The notes beneath the pieces were generated by a model. That model did no database searches, was not told where the DNA came from, and was given only the letters and a program-made list of their open reading frames with translations. From Paenibacillus peoriae (lineage in GTDB: Bacteria; Bacillota; Bacilli; Paenibacillales; Paenibacillaceae): a stretch of 64,000 nucleotides of DNA. Shown one piece after another: positions 44,865-53,479 of this stretch. Position numbers and translations under genes: made by a program. The stretch lies in NCBI RefSeq assembly GCF_022531965.1, contig NZ_CP092831.1:5241001-5305000 (forward strand), written 5' to 3'. The stretch's first letter is position 1. Every line of letters begins with the position of its first letter.

Positions 44865-44915
44865 AAGGGGCTTTTTCCGCCGGTTATGCAACCTGAGGCG
44901 CGAAGAAGCCCTTTT
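44865..44915. terminator. Extended hairpin upstream of fabZ
   Basis: AAGGGGCTT-TTC-CGCC-GGTT on one side pairs with AACC-GGCG-GAA-AAGCCCTTTT on the other, with small interruptions and an ATGC loop. It is flanked by TTTT on the plus strand. It may be a terminator or a structured RNA part. Confidence 0.5.
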
Positions 44916-45070
44916 GCCCGTGCTTGGTTTTACCCCGCAGTGTTATAAACTTCCCCATCATTATACAGTTATCAGATGCAAAAAGAAAATTACGCAGAAG
45001 TACCATATTGAGTGCTCCTCTTATGGGGTGAAGCGGAGATTCAATTGAGCAAAGGAGGAGGGGCTGCACG

Positions 45071-45185
45071 ATTTATTTGATCTTCCGATCGCTGTTGCCC
45101 CTAAATTTTCTCATTTTATAAAACCTGCAAGGTTAAAATTTAGGGGCAAAGGCGAACGCTATCGCTTCTCCAGATTCAAATAAAT
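45071..45185 (+). repeat. Structured repeat element, copy A
   Basis: The ends form a perfect 10-bp terminal inverted repeat (ATTTATTTGA / TCAAATAAAT). The outer arms ATTTGATCTTCCGATCGCTGT and AAGGCGAACGCT..CGCTTCTCCAGATTCAAAT are shared with copy B (rest of element at 45454-45561). The inner stem is a perfect 15-bp pairing of TTGCCCCTAAATTTT with AAAATTTAGGGGCAA around a loop that includes CATTTTATAAA. No coding frame spans it. Confidence 0.8.
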
Positions 45186-45265
45186 CCCTCCGCCGAGTTA
45201 CTTTTGGCTCAAAAGGAAAGCCTCGCTTCAATAATACTCACTTGCCGTGAAGGGCAGAGAAAACC

Positions 45266-45287
45266 GAAGGCCCCTGTGATGGCCTTC
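45266..45287. repeat. Short hairpin between the structured repeats
   Basis: GAAGGCC pairs with GGCCTTC around an 8-base loop. Confidence 0.5.
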
Positions 45288-45333
45288 ATTGACCACAATC
45301 CATGCGTGCTACGCTGGAGGCCTCTCCCTTAAA

Positions 45334-45378
45334 AGCATAACAAAACCCCGCGCCACTGGCACAGGGTTTTGTTATGCT
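45334..45378. terminator. 15-bp perfect hairpin between the structured repeats
   Basis: AGCATAACAAAACCC pairs perfectly with GGGTTTTGTTATGCT; the loop contains GCC-ACT-GGC, which can pair again. A TTTT follows on the minus strand. It is the best candidate to end the mbl-flhO-flhP-epuA transcript. Confidence 0.65.
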
Positions 45379-45441
45379 ATACTCCCCACACAAATTGCGG
45401 GTGGTTTATTTTAATAAAAGTGGCCCTGATGGCGGGTAGCA

Positions 45442-45575
45442 GCGGAGCGAAGGATTTGAATCTGGAGAAGCGCGAGCGTTCGCCTTTGCAACGGGATTTT
45501 TACATCTGAATAATTTATAAAATAAGAAAATCCCGCTGCAACAGCGATCGTAAGATCAAATCATTCGCGGAGCGA
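45442..45575 (-). repeat. Structured repeat element, copy B, with flanking 9-bp direct repeats
   Basis: The core (45454-45561) is an inverted copy of element A. Read on the minus strand, ATTTGATCTTACGATCGCTGT differs from A at one of 21 positions, and the right arm AAGGCGAACGCT..CGCTTCTCCAGATTCAAAT is the same but for two bases. The inner stem is different in sequence but still pairs (TGCAGCGGGATTTT with AAAATCCCGTTGCA, one G-U). GCGGAGCGA occurs at both outer ends (45442-45450 and 45567-45575), like a target-site duplication. Confidence 0.8.
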
Positions 45576-45606
45576 CCTTTTCCCGCCCCCACTCATTTAA
45601 AGTAAA

Positions 45607-45819
45607 CTAAGGCGCAAATATAAGATCAATGACATGCTGCCAGGTTTTCCACTCGAATACGCCTGACAACCCTTGCTTACCTACAATTACATATCCTGCA
45701 ATTAAGCCGCCTAACAGCGATAACAGGAGCAGCAACGGAACTATGAAATAACGAGCAGTACGCCAGCGGGACTTCGTCTTTACAGGCACCGGACGGGAAT
45801 CAGATTGTTCTTCTTTCAT
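45607..45819 (-). CDS. EpuA-family ('DNA-directed RNA polymerase subunit beta') small membrane protein
   Basis: About 70 residues from ATG 45819; the ribosome site AAGGA overlaps the flhP stop. Residues 1-22 are charged and cytoplasmic (KTKSRWRTARYF), residues about 24-46 are one membrane helix (IVPLLLLLSLLGGLIAGYVIV), and the C-terminus has EWKTWQHVIDLIF. This pattern matches the EpuA family, which many databases label as RNA polymerase beta because of a mis-assigned name. It is likely a small single-pass membrane protein of unknown role. It is translationally linked to flhP. Confidence 0.75.
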   Translation of the reverse strand: MKEEQSDSRPVPVKTKSRWRTARYFIVPLLLLLSLLGGLIAGYVIVGKQGLSGVFEWKTWQHVIDLIFAP

Positions 45820-45829
45820 CACCAAATCC

Positions 45830-46657
45830 TTAAGCCCTCAGATTGTTGGCCATGTTCATCATCGTATCGCTAGAAGTTAATGCCCGTGCCGCCATTTGAT
45901 ACATCCGCTGAACTTGCATCATATCCGTCATTTCGCCCGCTAAATCCACATTAGATTCCTCGAGATAACCGGAACGCACAGATACGTCCGCTGGAACAGC
46001 ACCTGCCACACCTGCAGCTCCGAATACATTTGCCTCTGTTACACCATTCAACAACACGAACAGGTTATCATCCCGCTGTTCCAGTCCTTCTGGACGCTGT
46101 ACATCCATTAGCTTGATTCTCTGACCAACTGTCGGATCCCCAGTTCCATTAGCACGAATCAGCAATTCGCCATCCGAGTTAATAGCCACCTTGGAACCCG
46201 CTGGAGCAGTCACAGGAACATCATTGTTATCCAGCACGGAGTAGCCTTCAGCAGTGGTCAACATCATCGTCGCACTATCATTCGGATCAGGAATAAAATG
46301 AAAGCTACCATCACGGGTCCAAGCTTTTTGCCCATTTCCCTGAACTTCAAACATGGCATTACCCTGGATCGCCAGATCAGTAGGAATTCCCGTCTCCTTG
46401 AGCGGACCTTGCTCCATATTTTTCATGATTGCGGCCGTTCTAACTCCGTAGCCCAAATTATAACCGAGCGGCATGGCCCGTCCATTTTGGAGATACGTTG
46501 AAGGCTGTTGTTTCACATTGGCCAATACATCTTCAAAGGAACCCTGTTTACTCTTATAACCAACTGTATTGACATTGGCAATATTATCGGCAATTAAATC
46601 CAAACGCTGCTGCACACTGGCCATAGATACCATTGCACCAATCATGGAGTTGTTCAT
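45830..46657 (-). CDS. flhP: FlhP, flagellar hook-basal body (rod) protein
   Basis: 275 residues from ATG 46657 after GGGGG; GTG 46660 is also in frame. The N-terminal rod motif is RLDLIADNIANVNTVGYKSKQ (about 18-38), and the C-terminal rod/hook helix is SNVDLAGEMTDMMQVQRMYQMAARAL. The pattern is that of FlgG/FlgF-like distal rod proteins. In B. subtilis the paralogous pair FlhO/FlhP is encoded after mbl and is needed for rod completion, exactly the order here. Confidence 0.9.
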   Translation of the reverse strand: MNNSMIGAMVSMASVQQRLDLIADNIANVNTVGYKSKQGSFEDVLANVKQQPSTYLQNGRAMPLGYNLGYGVRTAAIMKNMEQGPLKETGIPTDLAIQGNAMFEVQGNGQKAWTRDGSFHFIPDPNDSATMMLTTAEGYSVLDNNDVPVTAPAGSKVAINSDGELLIRANGTGDPTVGQRIKLMDVQRPEGLEQRDDNLFVLLNGVTEANVFGAAGVAGAVPADVSVRSGYLEESNVDLAGEMTDMMQVQRMYQMAARALTSSDTMMNMANNLRA

Positions 46658-46670
46658 CACTTACCCCCTG

Positions 46671-47555
46671 TTATACACGGCCTACTTCATTAACGGCCTT
46701 GTCCAAGCTTTTATCATAAAATTGAATTACCTTCTGATTCGCTTCGTACGCTCTTAACGCAGCCATCATATCCACCATTGACTGTGAAGCATCTACATTA
46801 GATACCTCCAGGTAACCTTGACGAACGGATACAGCATCATTAGCGGTCATCATCCTAGCTGCAGCACCATCAGTATCATTCAGACGGAAATTCCCATTAC
46901 CCTCACGAACGAGCTGGTACGGACGATCAATGACACTAATACCGAGCGTCGTCCCCAATGTCTGGTTGGACTGGCTATCTACCAATTCGCCCCGCTCATT
47001 TACTTTAAGCTCTGAGACAGCCCCGGTCAATTGAATTGGGTTTCCATTCGTATCCAGCACCGCTGAGCCAGTCGATGAAAGCAATGCTCCCGCTCCATTT
47101 ACTTGAAAATGCCCATCACGTGTATAACGAACATTCCCATTACTGTCCCGCACCGAAAAAAACGCTTCTGGACGGTAGGTGACTTCACCGTTAGCATTGA
47201 TGAATTTTCCCGCCTGATCAAAAGCCATAGGTTGACCAGTAGCTGGGTCGTTCACATTAATATTGGACTGTATCGCAAAATCCGTCGCTTGTCCACTGTC
47301 CTTTAATGCTCCCTGAATGTAAGGGGAGAGGCTTTCCTCAGCAAAAACGCCAGTATTGAGCTTGCCGACCGTACGGTCCGGGTTATCAGGGTTACCACCC
47401 GTCATGGATATAAGCATTTCGGGGAAAGAACGCTGAACACTGTTCTCCTGTTTGTATCCCGTCGTATTCATATTAGCAATATTTTGCGTCACGGTGTCAT
47501 GGCGTCGTTGTTGTGTCATCAATCCGGCGGCCGCAGTATATAAACCTCTCAACAT
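46671..47555 (-). CDS. flhO: FlhO, flagellar hook-basal body (rod) protein
   Basis: 294 residues. The N-terminal rod motif is RRHDTVTQNIANMNTTGYKQE (about 17-37), and the C-terminal one is SNVDASQSMVDMMAALRAYEANQKVIQFYDKSLDKAVNEVG. The middle is a beta-rich FlgF/G-type domain (TRDGHFQVNGAGAL). It is encoded 13 bases before flhP and about 120 bases after mbl, the B. subtilis order. The protein should be exported by the flagellar type III system. Confidence 0.92.
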   Translation of the reverse strand: MLRGLYTAAAGLMTQQRRHDTVTQNIANMNTTGYKQENSVQRSFPEMLISMTGGNPDNPDRTVGKLNTGVFAEESLSPYIQGALKDSGQATDFAIQSNINVNDPATGQPMAFDQAGKFINANGEVTYRPEAFFSVRDSNGNVRYTRDGHFQVNGAGALLSSTGSAVLDTNGNPIQLTGAVSELKVNERGELVDSQSNQTLGTTLGISVIDRPYQLVREGNGNFRLNDTDGAAARMMTANDAVSVRQGYLEVSNVDASQSMVDMMAALRAYEANQKVIQFYDKSLDKAVNEVGRV

Positions 47556-47675
47556 GTAACGTGCACCCCAATCCTATACTCTGCTAAAATCATATGCTCG
47601 CGCGGAGGCACGAAGGCCAAAATGCTAGGCAACCTGCCTGACCGCACCGAGTCTCTTATAGTCACTATCGGCAGA

Positions 47676-48674
47676 TTAGAACTTTTTCTTAACCACATGA
47701 TCCAAATTATCCAGCATAATTCCTGTACCTTTAACAACACAATGCATCGGATCTTCGGCAACCAGTACGGGAACGCGCAGTTCTTCAGCAAGTAGCTCGT
47801 CCAATCCGCTAAGCAAGGCACCGCCACCAGTCAAAATAACACCACGGTCAATAATATCAGCTGACAGTTCCGGTGGGGTCTGCTCCAATACAAACTTGGC
47901 CGCAGCAACAATCGCTGACACAGGATCTCTAAGTGCATCCTGCACTTCATCTGCAGATATACTTAACGTTTTGGGCAATCCGGATACCATATCCCGTCCA
48001 CGGATGTCCATCTCTGCACGACGTCCACTCGGATGCACAGTTCCGATAGCAATCTTGATATCTTCAGCCGTACGTTCTCCGATCAGAAGCTTGTACTTCG
48101 TTTTTACATATTTCATGATGGCTGTATCAAATTTGTCCCCTGCCATTTTAATGGAAGAAGCTGTTACGACATCCCCCATAGAGAGGACTGCAACGTCAGT
48201 CGTTCCGCCACCAATATCCACTACCATGTTGCCGCTAGGCTCAAAAATATCCATTCCTGCCCCGATGGCAGCCGCTTTTGGCTCTTCCTCCAAAAATACT
48301 TCCTTGGCCCCGCTACGTTCCGCCGCTTCACGAATCGCTTTTTGCTCCACTGAGGTAATGTTCGTTGGCGCACAAATTAGAATACGAGGGTGGCTGTACC
48401 AGCTTTTTCCCCCCACCCGATTGATAAAATATTTTAACATCGCTTCTGTTACTTCAAAATCGGCGATGACACCATCACGTAATGGACGGATGGCTATGAT
48501 ATTACCAGGAGTACGTCCCACCATACGGCGCGCTTCCTCTCCGACAGCCAGGACTCTTTTTGTATCGCTTTCTATCGCGACAACGGAAGGTTCGTCAAGA
48601 ACAACCCCCTTCCCTTTGACGTGGATAAGCACGTTGGCCGTACCGAGGTCGATACCGATATCATTACTGAACAT
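47676..48674 (-). CDS. mbl: Mbl, MreB-like actin homologue
   Basis: 332 residues from ATG 48674. It has the actin-type ATPase motifs IGIDLGTANVLIHVKGKG (phosphate 1, about 4-21), VVDIGGGTTDVAVLS (phosphate 2, about 155-169) and ILTGGGALLSGLDELLAEE (adenosine). The sequence ends DNLDHVVKKKF, as in the Mbl branch. The family forms filaments under the membrane that guide lateral wall synthesis. It heads the mbl-flhO-flhP-epuA group, conserved next to spoIIID in Bacilli. Confidence 0.95.
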   Translation of the reverse strand: MFSNDIGIDLGTANVLIHVKGKGVVLDEPSVVAIESDTKRVLAVGEEARRMVGRTPGNIIAIRPLRDGVIADFEVTEAMLKYFINRVGGKSWYSHPRILICAPTNITSVEQKAIREAAERSGAKEVFLEEEPKAAAIGAGMDIFEPSGNMVVDIGGGTTDVAVLSMGDVVTASSIKMAGDKFDTAIMKYVKTKYKLLIGERTAEDIKIAIGTVHPSGRRAEMDIRGRDMVSGLPKTLSISADEVQDALRDPVSAIVAAAKFVLEQTPPELSADIIDRGVILTGGGALLSGLDELLAEELRVPVLVAEDPMHCVVKGTGIMLDNLDHVVKKKF

Positions 48675-48845
48675 ATTAAAAAGGCCCCCAAAGTGATATT
48701 TTAAAAAGCTAAGATTCGACAAGAAGCGGCAAATATATGTATAAACCTACGGTTACATGTCATTTTTCGTCTTGTACCATCTTTTAACATATCATACTTC
48801 AGGGGGTTGATTCAATGGCTTTGCCAGCCAATTCACTATATATTT

Positions 48846-49133
48846 TTAGGACTTGCCGGAAACGAGAATTTCCCTTCGTTTGCCACTCGTTTTTTTGTAC
48901 TTAATTTTCGTGGCTTCTCCCCCCCGCAGATGGCGGATGGATTTATGGTATTCAAGAATGTGCTTCACCTGATCGGCAAGATCCGGGTTGATTTCAGGCA
49001 GCCGTTCGGTCAGATCTTTATGCACCGTGCTCTTGGAGACACCAAATTCCTTGGCAATCGTACGGACCGTATTCCTTGTTTCCACGATACAGCGACCGAT
49101 TTTGATGGTCCGTTCCTTGATGTAATCGTGCAC
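48846..49133 (-). CDS. spoIIID: SpoIIID, mother-cell sporulation transcription regulator
   Basis: 95 residues beginning MHDYIKERTIKIGRCIVETR with a helix-turn-helix (VRTIAKEFGVSKSTVHKDL, about 23-41) and a basic C-terminus (KIKYKKTSGKRR), the SpoIIID signature. It is a DNA-binding protein active in the mother cell between sigma-E and sigma-K. The ribosome site is GGGAGGCGGG. A sigma-E-like promoter lies 34-61 bases upstream (49167-49194). Confidence 0.97.
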   Translation of the reverse strand: MHDYIKERTIKIGRCIVETRNTVRTIAKEFGVSKSTVHKDLTERLPEINPDLADQVKHILEYHKSIRHLRGGEATKIKYKKTSGKRREILVSGKS

Positions 49134-49166
49134 GCTCCCGCCTCCCTACTGTGGATAGTTTGGTAC

Positions 49167-49194
49167 ATTATATGAGGAGCGTGCCTATATATTC
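49167..49194 (-). promoter_or_regulatory. Candidate sigma-E promoter of spoIIID
   Basis: On the minus strand GAATATA (49194-49188), 13 bases, then CATATAAT (49174-49167). The sigma-E consensus is about KMATATT-N14-15-CATACAHT, so the -10 matches well and the spacing is 1-2 short. spoIIID is a sigma-E gene in Bacillus. Confidence 0.4.
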
Positions 49195-49284
49195 GCGGTT
49201 TGGCGGGAAGACATGCTTCGGAAGGCCTATTTATTTGGCAAAAGCAGCTTATGTTTACCTTATGCACAAAAACTACACAAGAAA

Positions 49285-49312
49285 AAAGCAGGGAATATGG
49301 ATTCCCCGCTTT
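49285..49312 (-). terminator. Terminator after spoIIQ
   Basis: AGCGGGGAAT pairs with ATTCCCTGCT around a short loop and is followed by TTTTTTC on the minus strand. Confidence 0.85.
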
Positions 49313-49334
49313 GCATGCAAAGCCATGACCAGAT

Positions 49335-50075
49335 TTATTTTTTAGGAAGCAGACCTGCTGGATTCACAGGCTTGTCATCCTGATACACTTCAAAATGCAA
49401 ATGTGTTTTCAAATCCTTTTCAAGCTCGTTACGACCCGCTGAAGCAATCACATCGTTTTGTTTCACTTGATCGCCTTCTTTTACTTTCAGATCACTCAAG
49501 CTTTGGTACACCGTTTTGAGATTATTATCATGCGTAATTTCTACGACATTACCTACCAGCGGATGTTGTTCCACACGAGATACTTTGCCACTCAGGGCGG
49601 CTCTTACTTCAAACGCCTGATCGTCAGTCCGGGAAAGATCAATCCCAGTGTTAGCGGTAAATGTTTTATCGTACTCTACCATAGCTGCCGCCTGCTCATC
49701 AGCGGTCGCATTCTCATCAAAGAACGGCTTTACGACCTGTACTGCGCCAGCATCTGCCACTGGCCATGCGATATTTTCCGACTGGGCAACGACTTCCACG
49801 CTTTCTGGCTGTTGTCCGTTAACATCGGTATTCACTGCACTTGTGCTCTGTACCGATGGACTAGCTGGGTCAGGTTTGAAAGACTTCTGGCTGGCATCCT
49901 GATAGACCCACACTAAAGTTAGTATAATGGCTGCTGCGGCAATGTAGGCTGCCGGGTATGCCCACCTTTTGGACAACAGCTTTTTCCACGAAGACGGCCG
50001 CGAAGCTCTTCCACCCTGAAAGGTTTTGGGTGTCTCTTCATGGTTTTGGTTCTGGTTTTTATTTTGTTCATTCAT
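49335..50075 (-). CDS. spoIIQ: SpoIIQ, M23-fold sporulation protein (probably non-enzymatic)
   Basis: 246 residues. Residues 1-35 are cytoplasmic (Asn/Gln/Lys-rich), about 36-56 are one membrane helix (WAYPAAYIAAAAIILTLVWVY), and about 125-240 are the M23 metallopeptidase fold. The usual zinc-ligand motif HxGxD reads NTGID here, while the second-site THLHFEVY is kept. This suggests loss of peptidase activity, as reported for the B. subtilis protein. SpoIIQ in the forespore membrane binds SpoIIIAH across the intermembrane space. It is between spoIIID and spoIID as in Bacilli. Confidence 0.92.
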   Translation of the reverse strand: MNEQNKNQNQNHEETPKTFQGGRASRPSSWKKLLSKRWAYPAAYIAAAAIILTLVWVYQDASQKSFKPDPASPSVQSTSAVNTDVNGQQPESVEVVAQSENIAWPVADAGAVQVVKPFFDENATADEQAAAMVEYDKTFTANTGIDLSRTDDQAFEVRAALSGKVSRVEQHPLVGNVVEITHDNNLKTVYQSLSDLKVKEGDQVKQNDVIASAGRNELEKDLKTHLHFEVYQDDKPVNPAGLLPKK

Positions 50076-50145
50076 TTGCTCATCACCTCAGTAACCAGTG
50101 TTACCGGGTGCAACTCTTTTATACTTCAAAGTTTTGAAATATTTA

Positions 50146-51573
50146 CTAACTTAGAATACGAGAGGCTTGCGCAAAAGAAATGCCAGTATAATAGTGAAGG
50201 AGTATTTGAGTGGCAGTATGACCTTCTTTGGCCATTCCATTGGCTCCCCACTGACTCATACCAACACCATGACCATAACCATAGGTTGTTATAGCAATCC
50301 GGTCCCCTTCAGCCTTCCACGTAAACTCAGCCGAACGCAACCCCAGTTTGTTACGGATCTCCGGTCCCGTAAAGATTGAGCCACCAACTTCAATCTTCTT
50401 GATGCGATGTCCTTCTGTCTTGGAGAGTATACGAATCTCTGGCATACTTCCTCCTCCAGTAGAGGCGGCAATTGCAGTACGACTTAACCCCAATCTATCG
50501 AACACGCTTTGACGACTCAGTGTGACGGTTTCTGAATAACGCGGGGCCAACTGCTTGTCCCATGGACTTGATACGCTTCGTAAATAGGGCACTGCCTTCG
50601 CCCACACATCCTCTGAATTTTCGGTGTAGCCATTGCTAGTAGAAAAAAAAGATGCCGTAATGGGCTTGCCTTCATATACCATGATCGTATCCTTGGTGTC
50701 TCGTACGGCCTGCTGAATTTTAGCCAGCTCTGCGGATTTACCAGAATGCCCCCATTCTCTAGTAAGTTTAGCTTTGGAGATATAAGCCTGATGTTTAACA
50801 GTATCCGTCACATCTGCTCCCGCAGGGGCACCGCTAGTGTCATCAGCCAGCAAGCGCCGGGCAATGAAGGTACGCGCGGCTATGGCCTGCGCTTTCAGTG
50901 CCTCCCCCTCAAAGCTGGGCGGCATTTCGGCAGCTACTACGCCGACAATGTATTGCTCCAGCGGTAACGTCTCCGTGCGACCGGTGGACGTGACATACAC
51001 ACGCACGTCTGGCTCTGCCGCCACCGGTACGCTACGCGTTGGCGCAGCGGGCACCGCTGGCATCGGCGGGACGCCCGGTAAGCGCGTGACGGGCGTCTCA
51101 CCCTTTGCCGTCACGCTAGGCGCAGCCGGTACTGCCGTGCGGCTGCTTGGCGGCACCGGCTGCGCCGTCTGGCGAGGCCACGCCATTAGCGCGGGCACAG
51201 CCATGGCAAGCACCAGCACCCCTGCCATGGCGGCGAATGGCAGCCATGGGCGGCGGCTGCCCCAGCGTGGGGCACGCCCGGCGGAAGGACGCAGGTGCGG
51301 CAGCGGGCTTGCAGCGCGTGTGTCATGGGCCGCTACTCCAGCGATAGGCAGAGCCGTATCAACAGAGTTCACAGCGGAAGGCACGGCTGTTGTACCCCGA
51401 TTGGGCTTGACGCCAGTCGGCAATGTACCTCTTGCGTCCGGCTGCTGTTGCATAAGCTTATTTTTCTGTAACAAGGTAGCTATAGAGCCAGTGTCTTCCT
51501 CCGCAAATAAAGCCTGGCGATGTTCCTTAGGATGATGAATGGGTATACGGATGCGAACCTGTGAATCTTTCAT
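50146..51573 (-). CDS. spoIID: SpoIID, sporulation lytic transglycosylase
   Basis: 475 residues. A cytoplasmic N-terminus of about 110 residues is followed by one membrane helix (about 112-132, PFAAMAGVLVLAMAVPALMAW). A Pro/Ala/Val-rich linker runs to about 185, and then the SpoIID domain: YIVGVVAAEMPPSFEGEALKAQAIAARTFIA, TNGYTENSEDVWA, and the C-terminal GYGHGVGMSQWGANGMAKEG. It cuts peptidoglycan glycans during engulfment. The DNA is notably GC-rich at about 50830-51320, covering the helix and linker. B. subtilis SpoIID is about 340 residues, so this one is longer at the N-terminus. Confidence 0.95.
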   Translation of the reverse strand: MKDSQVRIRIPIHHPKEHRQALFAEEDTGSIATLLQKNKLMQQQPDARGTLPTGVKPNRGTTAVPSAVNSVDTALPIAGVAAHDTRAASPLPHLRPSAGRAPRWGSRRPWLPFAAMAGVLVLAMAVPALMAWPRQTAQPVPPSSRTAVPAAPSVTAKGETPVTRLPGVPPMPAVPAAPTRSVPVAAEPDVRVYVTSTGRTETLPLEQYIVGVVAAEMPPSFEGEALKAQAIAARTFIARRLLADDTSGAPAGADVTDTVKHQAYISKAKLTREWGHSGKSAELAKIQQAVRDTKDTIMVYEGKPITASFFSTSNGYTENSEDVWAKAVPYLRSVSSPWDKQLAPRYSETVTLSRQSVFDRLGLSRTAIAASTGGGSMPEIRILSKTEGHRIKKIEVGGSIFTGPEIRNKLGLRSAEFTWKAEGDRIAITTYGYGHGVGMSQWGANGMAKEGHTATQILLHYYTGISFAQASRILS

Positions 51574-51723
51574 AGGCTGAAACCTCCATCAAAGGGCTAA
51601 GTGTCCGGCTGGAAGTATAGATATACTCCAGCAGATATTTTCAATCATATGAAGTCGTCCACTTTGATAGAACCATTTTAAGAGAACTGAAAGAATGAAA
51701 AAGACTGGCTATAAACAATAAAA

Positions 51724-51752
51724 AGAACCAGTCCTTTCGGACTTGGTTCTTC
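51724..51752 (-). terminator. Terminator after murA
   Basis: AAGAACCAAGTCC pairs with GGACTGGTTCTT around GAAA and is followed by TTTTATTG on the minus strand. Confidence 0.9.
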
Positions 51753-51800
51753 GTTGTTTAAGAATATACGTATGCAACATGAAGCTACATGCGTTAAAGC

Positions 51801-53156
51801 TTAGGCGAGGGAAGGCTGAATCTTCTTAAACAGATTCCCAGACGCCTCTTCCGGCATTACGCGCTCTGTACTGGGTGAATGATCCAGTTTGGACTCTTCC
51901 ACGGTCACTCTGTAAATGTCCGCTCCCAATCCGGTCAGCTTCTCAGCCAAATGAACGTAACCACGATCGATGTGATGTACGCCGGATACCTCCGTTGTAC
52001 CTTCTGCAATGAGTCCGGTCAGAATCAACGCAGCACCTGCACGCAAATCTGTAGAGGTTACTTTCGCACCTGTCAGCTTAGCATTACCCGTTACAATGGC
52101 AGAACGGCCTTCGACCTTAATCTCCGCATTCATGAGATGAAATTCATCCACATGCATGAAACGATTTTCAAACACGGTTTCCGTAATAATGCTCGTTCCT
52201 TCAGCGGCAAGCTGAAGTGCCATCATCTGTGACTGCATATCGGTAGGAAAACCTGGATAAGGCAACGTTTTAACATCAACGGCTTTTAACGGCTTATCTG
52301 CAATGACACGAATTCCGTTCTCATCAGGTTGAATGGTTACACCCATTTCTTCCATCTTGGAAATAACCGGACCCAAATGATCGGATATTGCGCCTTCTAC
52401 ATATACGTTCCCGCCTGTGATCGCAGCAGCAACCATATAAGTACCTGCTTCTACCCGGTCGGGAATGACGGTATGTTTTACACCATGCAGCTTCTCAACG
52501 CCTTCAATACGAATAACGCCCGTGCCCGCACCGCGTACTTTGGCACCCATTCCATTCAGGAAATTTGCGAGATCAACAATCTCAGGTTCCTTAGCAGCAT
52601 TCTCGATGGTAGTTACGCCCTCAGCAAGAGTAGCGGCCATCATAATATTCTCGGTTGCCCCTACGCTGGCTACATCCAAATAAACTTTAGCTCCACGCAG
52701 ACGCCCGTTACTTTTAGCTTCAATAAAACCTTGGCCCAGGCTAATTTCCGCGCCCAATGCCTCAAAACCCTTCAAATGCTGATCAATGGGTCGCGTTCCG
52801 ATTGCGCATCCGCCTGGAAGCGAGATTCTTGTGCGTCCCAAACGTGTAAGCAGCGGTCCCATAACCAAGAATGAAGCGCGCATTTTCCTAACCCACTCGT
52901 AAGGGGCTTCACAGGAAATTATCTTCCGCGCGTCAACACGAATGACCTCATCTTGGTATGTAACGCCTGCTCCTAAGGACTCCAGCACTTTGTTAATGGT
53001 CATCACATCGTCTAGAGGAGGTGCATCAATAATAACACTTTCTCCTTCTTCTCCTAGCAGAGAAGCGGCGATGATCGGCAGAACTGAGTTTTTGGCTCCG
53101 CTGACTTTGACACTCCCGGTCAATCTGTTGCCACCGCGGACGATAAATTTGCTCAT
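51801..53156 (-). CDS. murA: UDP-N-acetylglucosamine 1-carboxyvinyltransferase
   Basis: 451 residues. The substrate loop is [16 protein letters not shown] (Lys about 23), the catalytic Cys lies in [22 protein letters not shown] (about 117), and the family motif [22 protein letters not shown] is present. It joins enolpyruvate to UDP-GlcNAc, the first committed step of peptidoglycan synthesis. The last ~25 residues ([12 protein letters not shown]...) form a tail beyond the usual fold. The next gene (spoIID) follows a terminator, so murA is a separate unit here; in B. subtilis ywmB lies between them and I see no such gene. Confidence 0.97.
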   Translation of the reverse strand: MSKFIVRGGNRLTGSVKVSGAKNSVLPIIAASLLGEEGESVIIDAPPLDDVMTINKVLESLGAGVTYQDEVIRVDARKIISCEAPYEWVRKMRASFLVMGPLLTRLGRTRISLPGGCAIGTRPIDQHLKGFEALGAEISLGQGFIEAKSNGRLRGAKVYLDVASVGATENIMMAATLAEGVTTIENAAKEPEIVDLANFLNGMGAKVRGAGTGVIRIEGVEKLHGVKHTVIPDRVEAGTYMVAAAITGGNVYVEGAISDHLGPVISKMEEMGVTIQPDENGIRVIADKPLKAVDVKTLPYPGFPTDMQSQMMALQLAAEGTSIITETVFENRFMHVDEFHLMNAEIKVEGRSAIVTGNAKLTGAKVTSTDLRAGAALILTGLIAEGTTEVSGVHHIDRGYVHLAEKLTGLGADIYRVTVEESKLDHSPSTERVMPEEASGNLFKKIQPSLA

Positions 53157-53479
53157 CTATGGTTCCCTCCGCGCGTCATTTCTCTTTTCCATTCTGGAAA
53201 AAAAGAACATATTCCGCTATTTTCATGCCTTGCTTTTTCATTACATAAAAAAACAAGATTTTACTAATACCCTAACTGCCATCATACCACTGATTAAAAC
53301 AAGTATACAAGCGTTTTTTGTACTTGACGACCATTGTACTCTAACTGATTCAGCCAGCTATACATGCATGGTTCTTTTGTTTACCATTGTTAACAATATG
53401 ACGCGATGTTATTCGACAATTCCCGCAGAGACACAGTCATAAGGTCATATAACCCGCCTACTTCATGTTAAAACAAATT
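53157..53479 (-). other. Interval between the DUF1146 gene and murA
   Basis: About 320 AT-rich bases holding the murA promoter (53281-53310). No gene is visible; ywmB, which sits near here in B. subtilis, is not present. Confidence 0.5.
53281..53310 (-). promoter_or_regulatory. Promoter of murA
   Basis: On the minus strand TTGTAT (53310-53305), 18 bases, then TATGAT (53286-53281), about 125 bases before the murA start. Confidence 0.55.

Larger units (their letters stand above)
44710..45606. other. 897-base gene-free interval packed with hairpins and repeats
   Basis: No gene is visible. In order it contains a long hairpin at 44865-44915, structured repeat copy A at 45071-45185, a short hairpin at 45266-45287, a strong hairpin at 45334-45378, and repeat copy B at 45454-45561 in inverted orientation. 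The short frames that can be drawn here fall across the hairpins and show no protein-like signal. Confidence 0.65.

Noticed and set aside
44884..45069. Short frames on both strands in the fabZ upstream interval
   Set aside because: They cross hairpins and repeat arms, have no ribosome sites and no recognisable protein features.
50837..51535. A 232-codon plus-strand frame opposite spoIID
   Set aside because: Same cause: a GC-rich, Ala/Pro/Val-rich stretch of spoIID creates a long antisense frame without domain or ribosome site.
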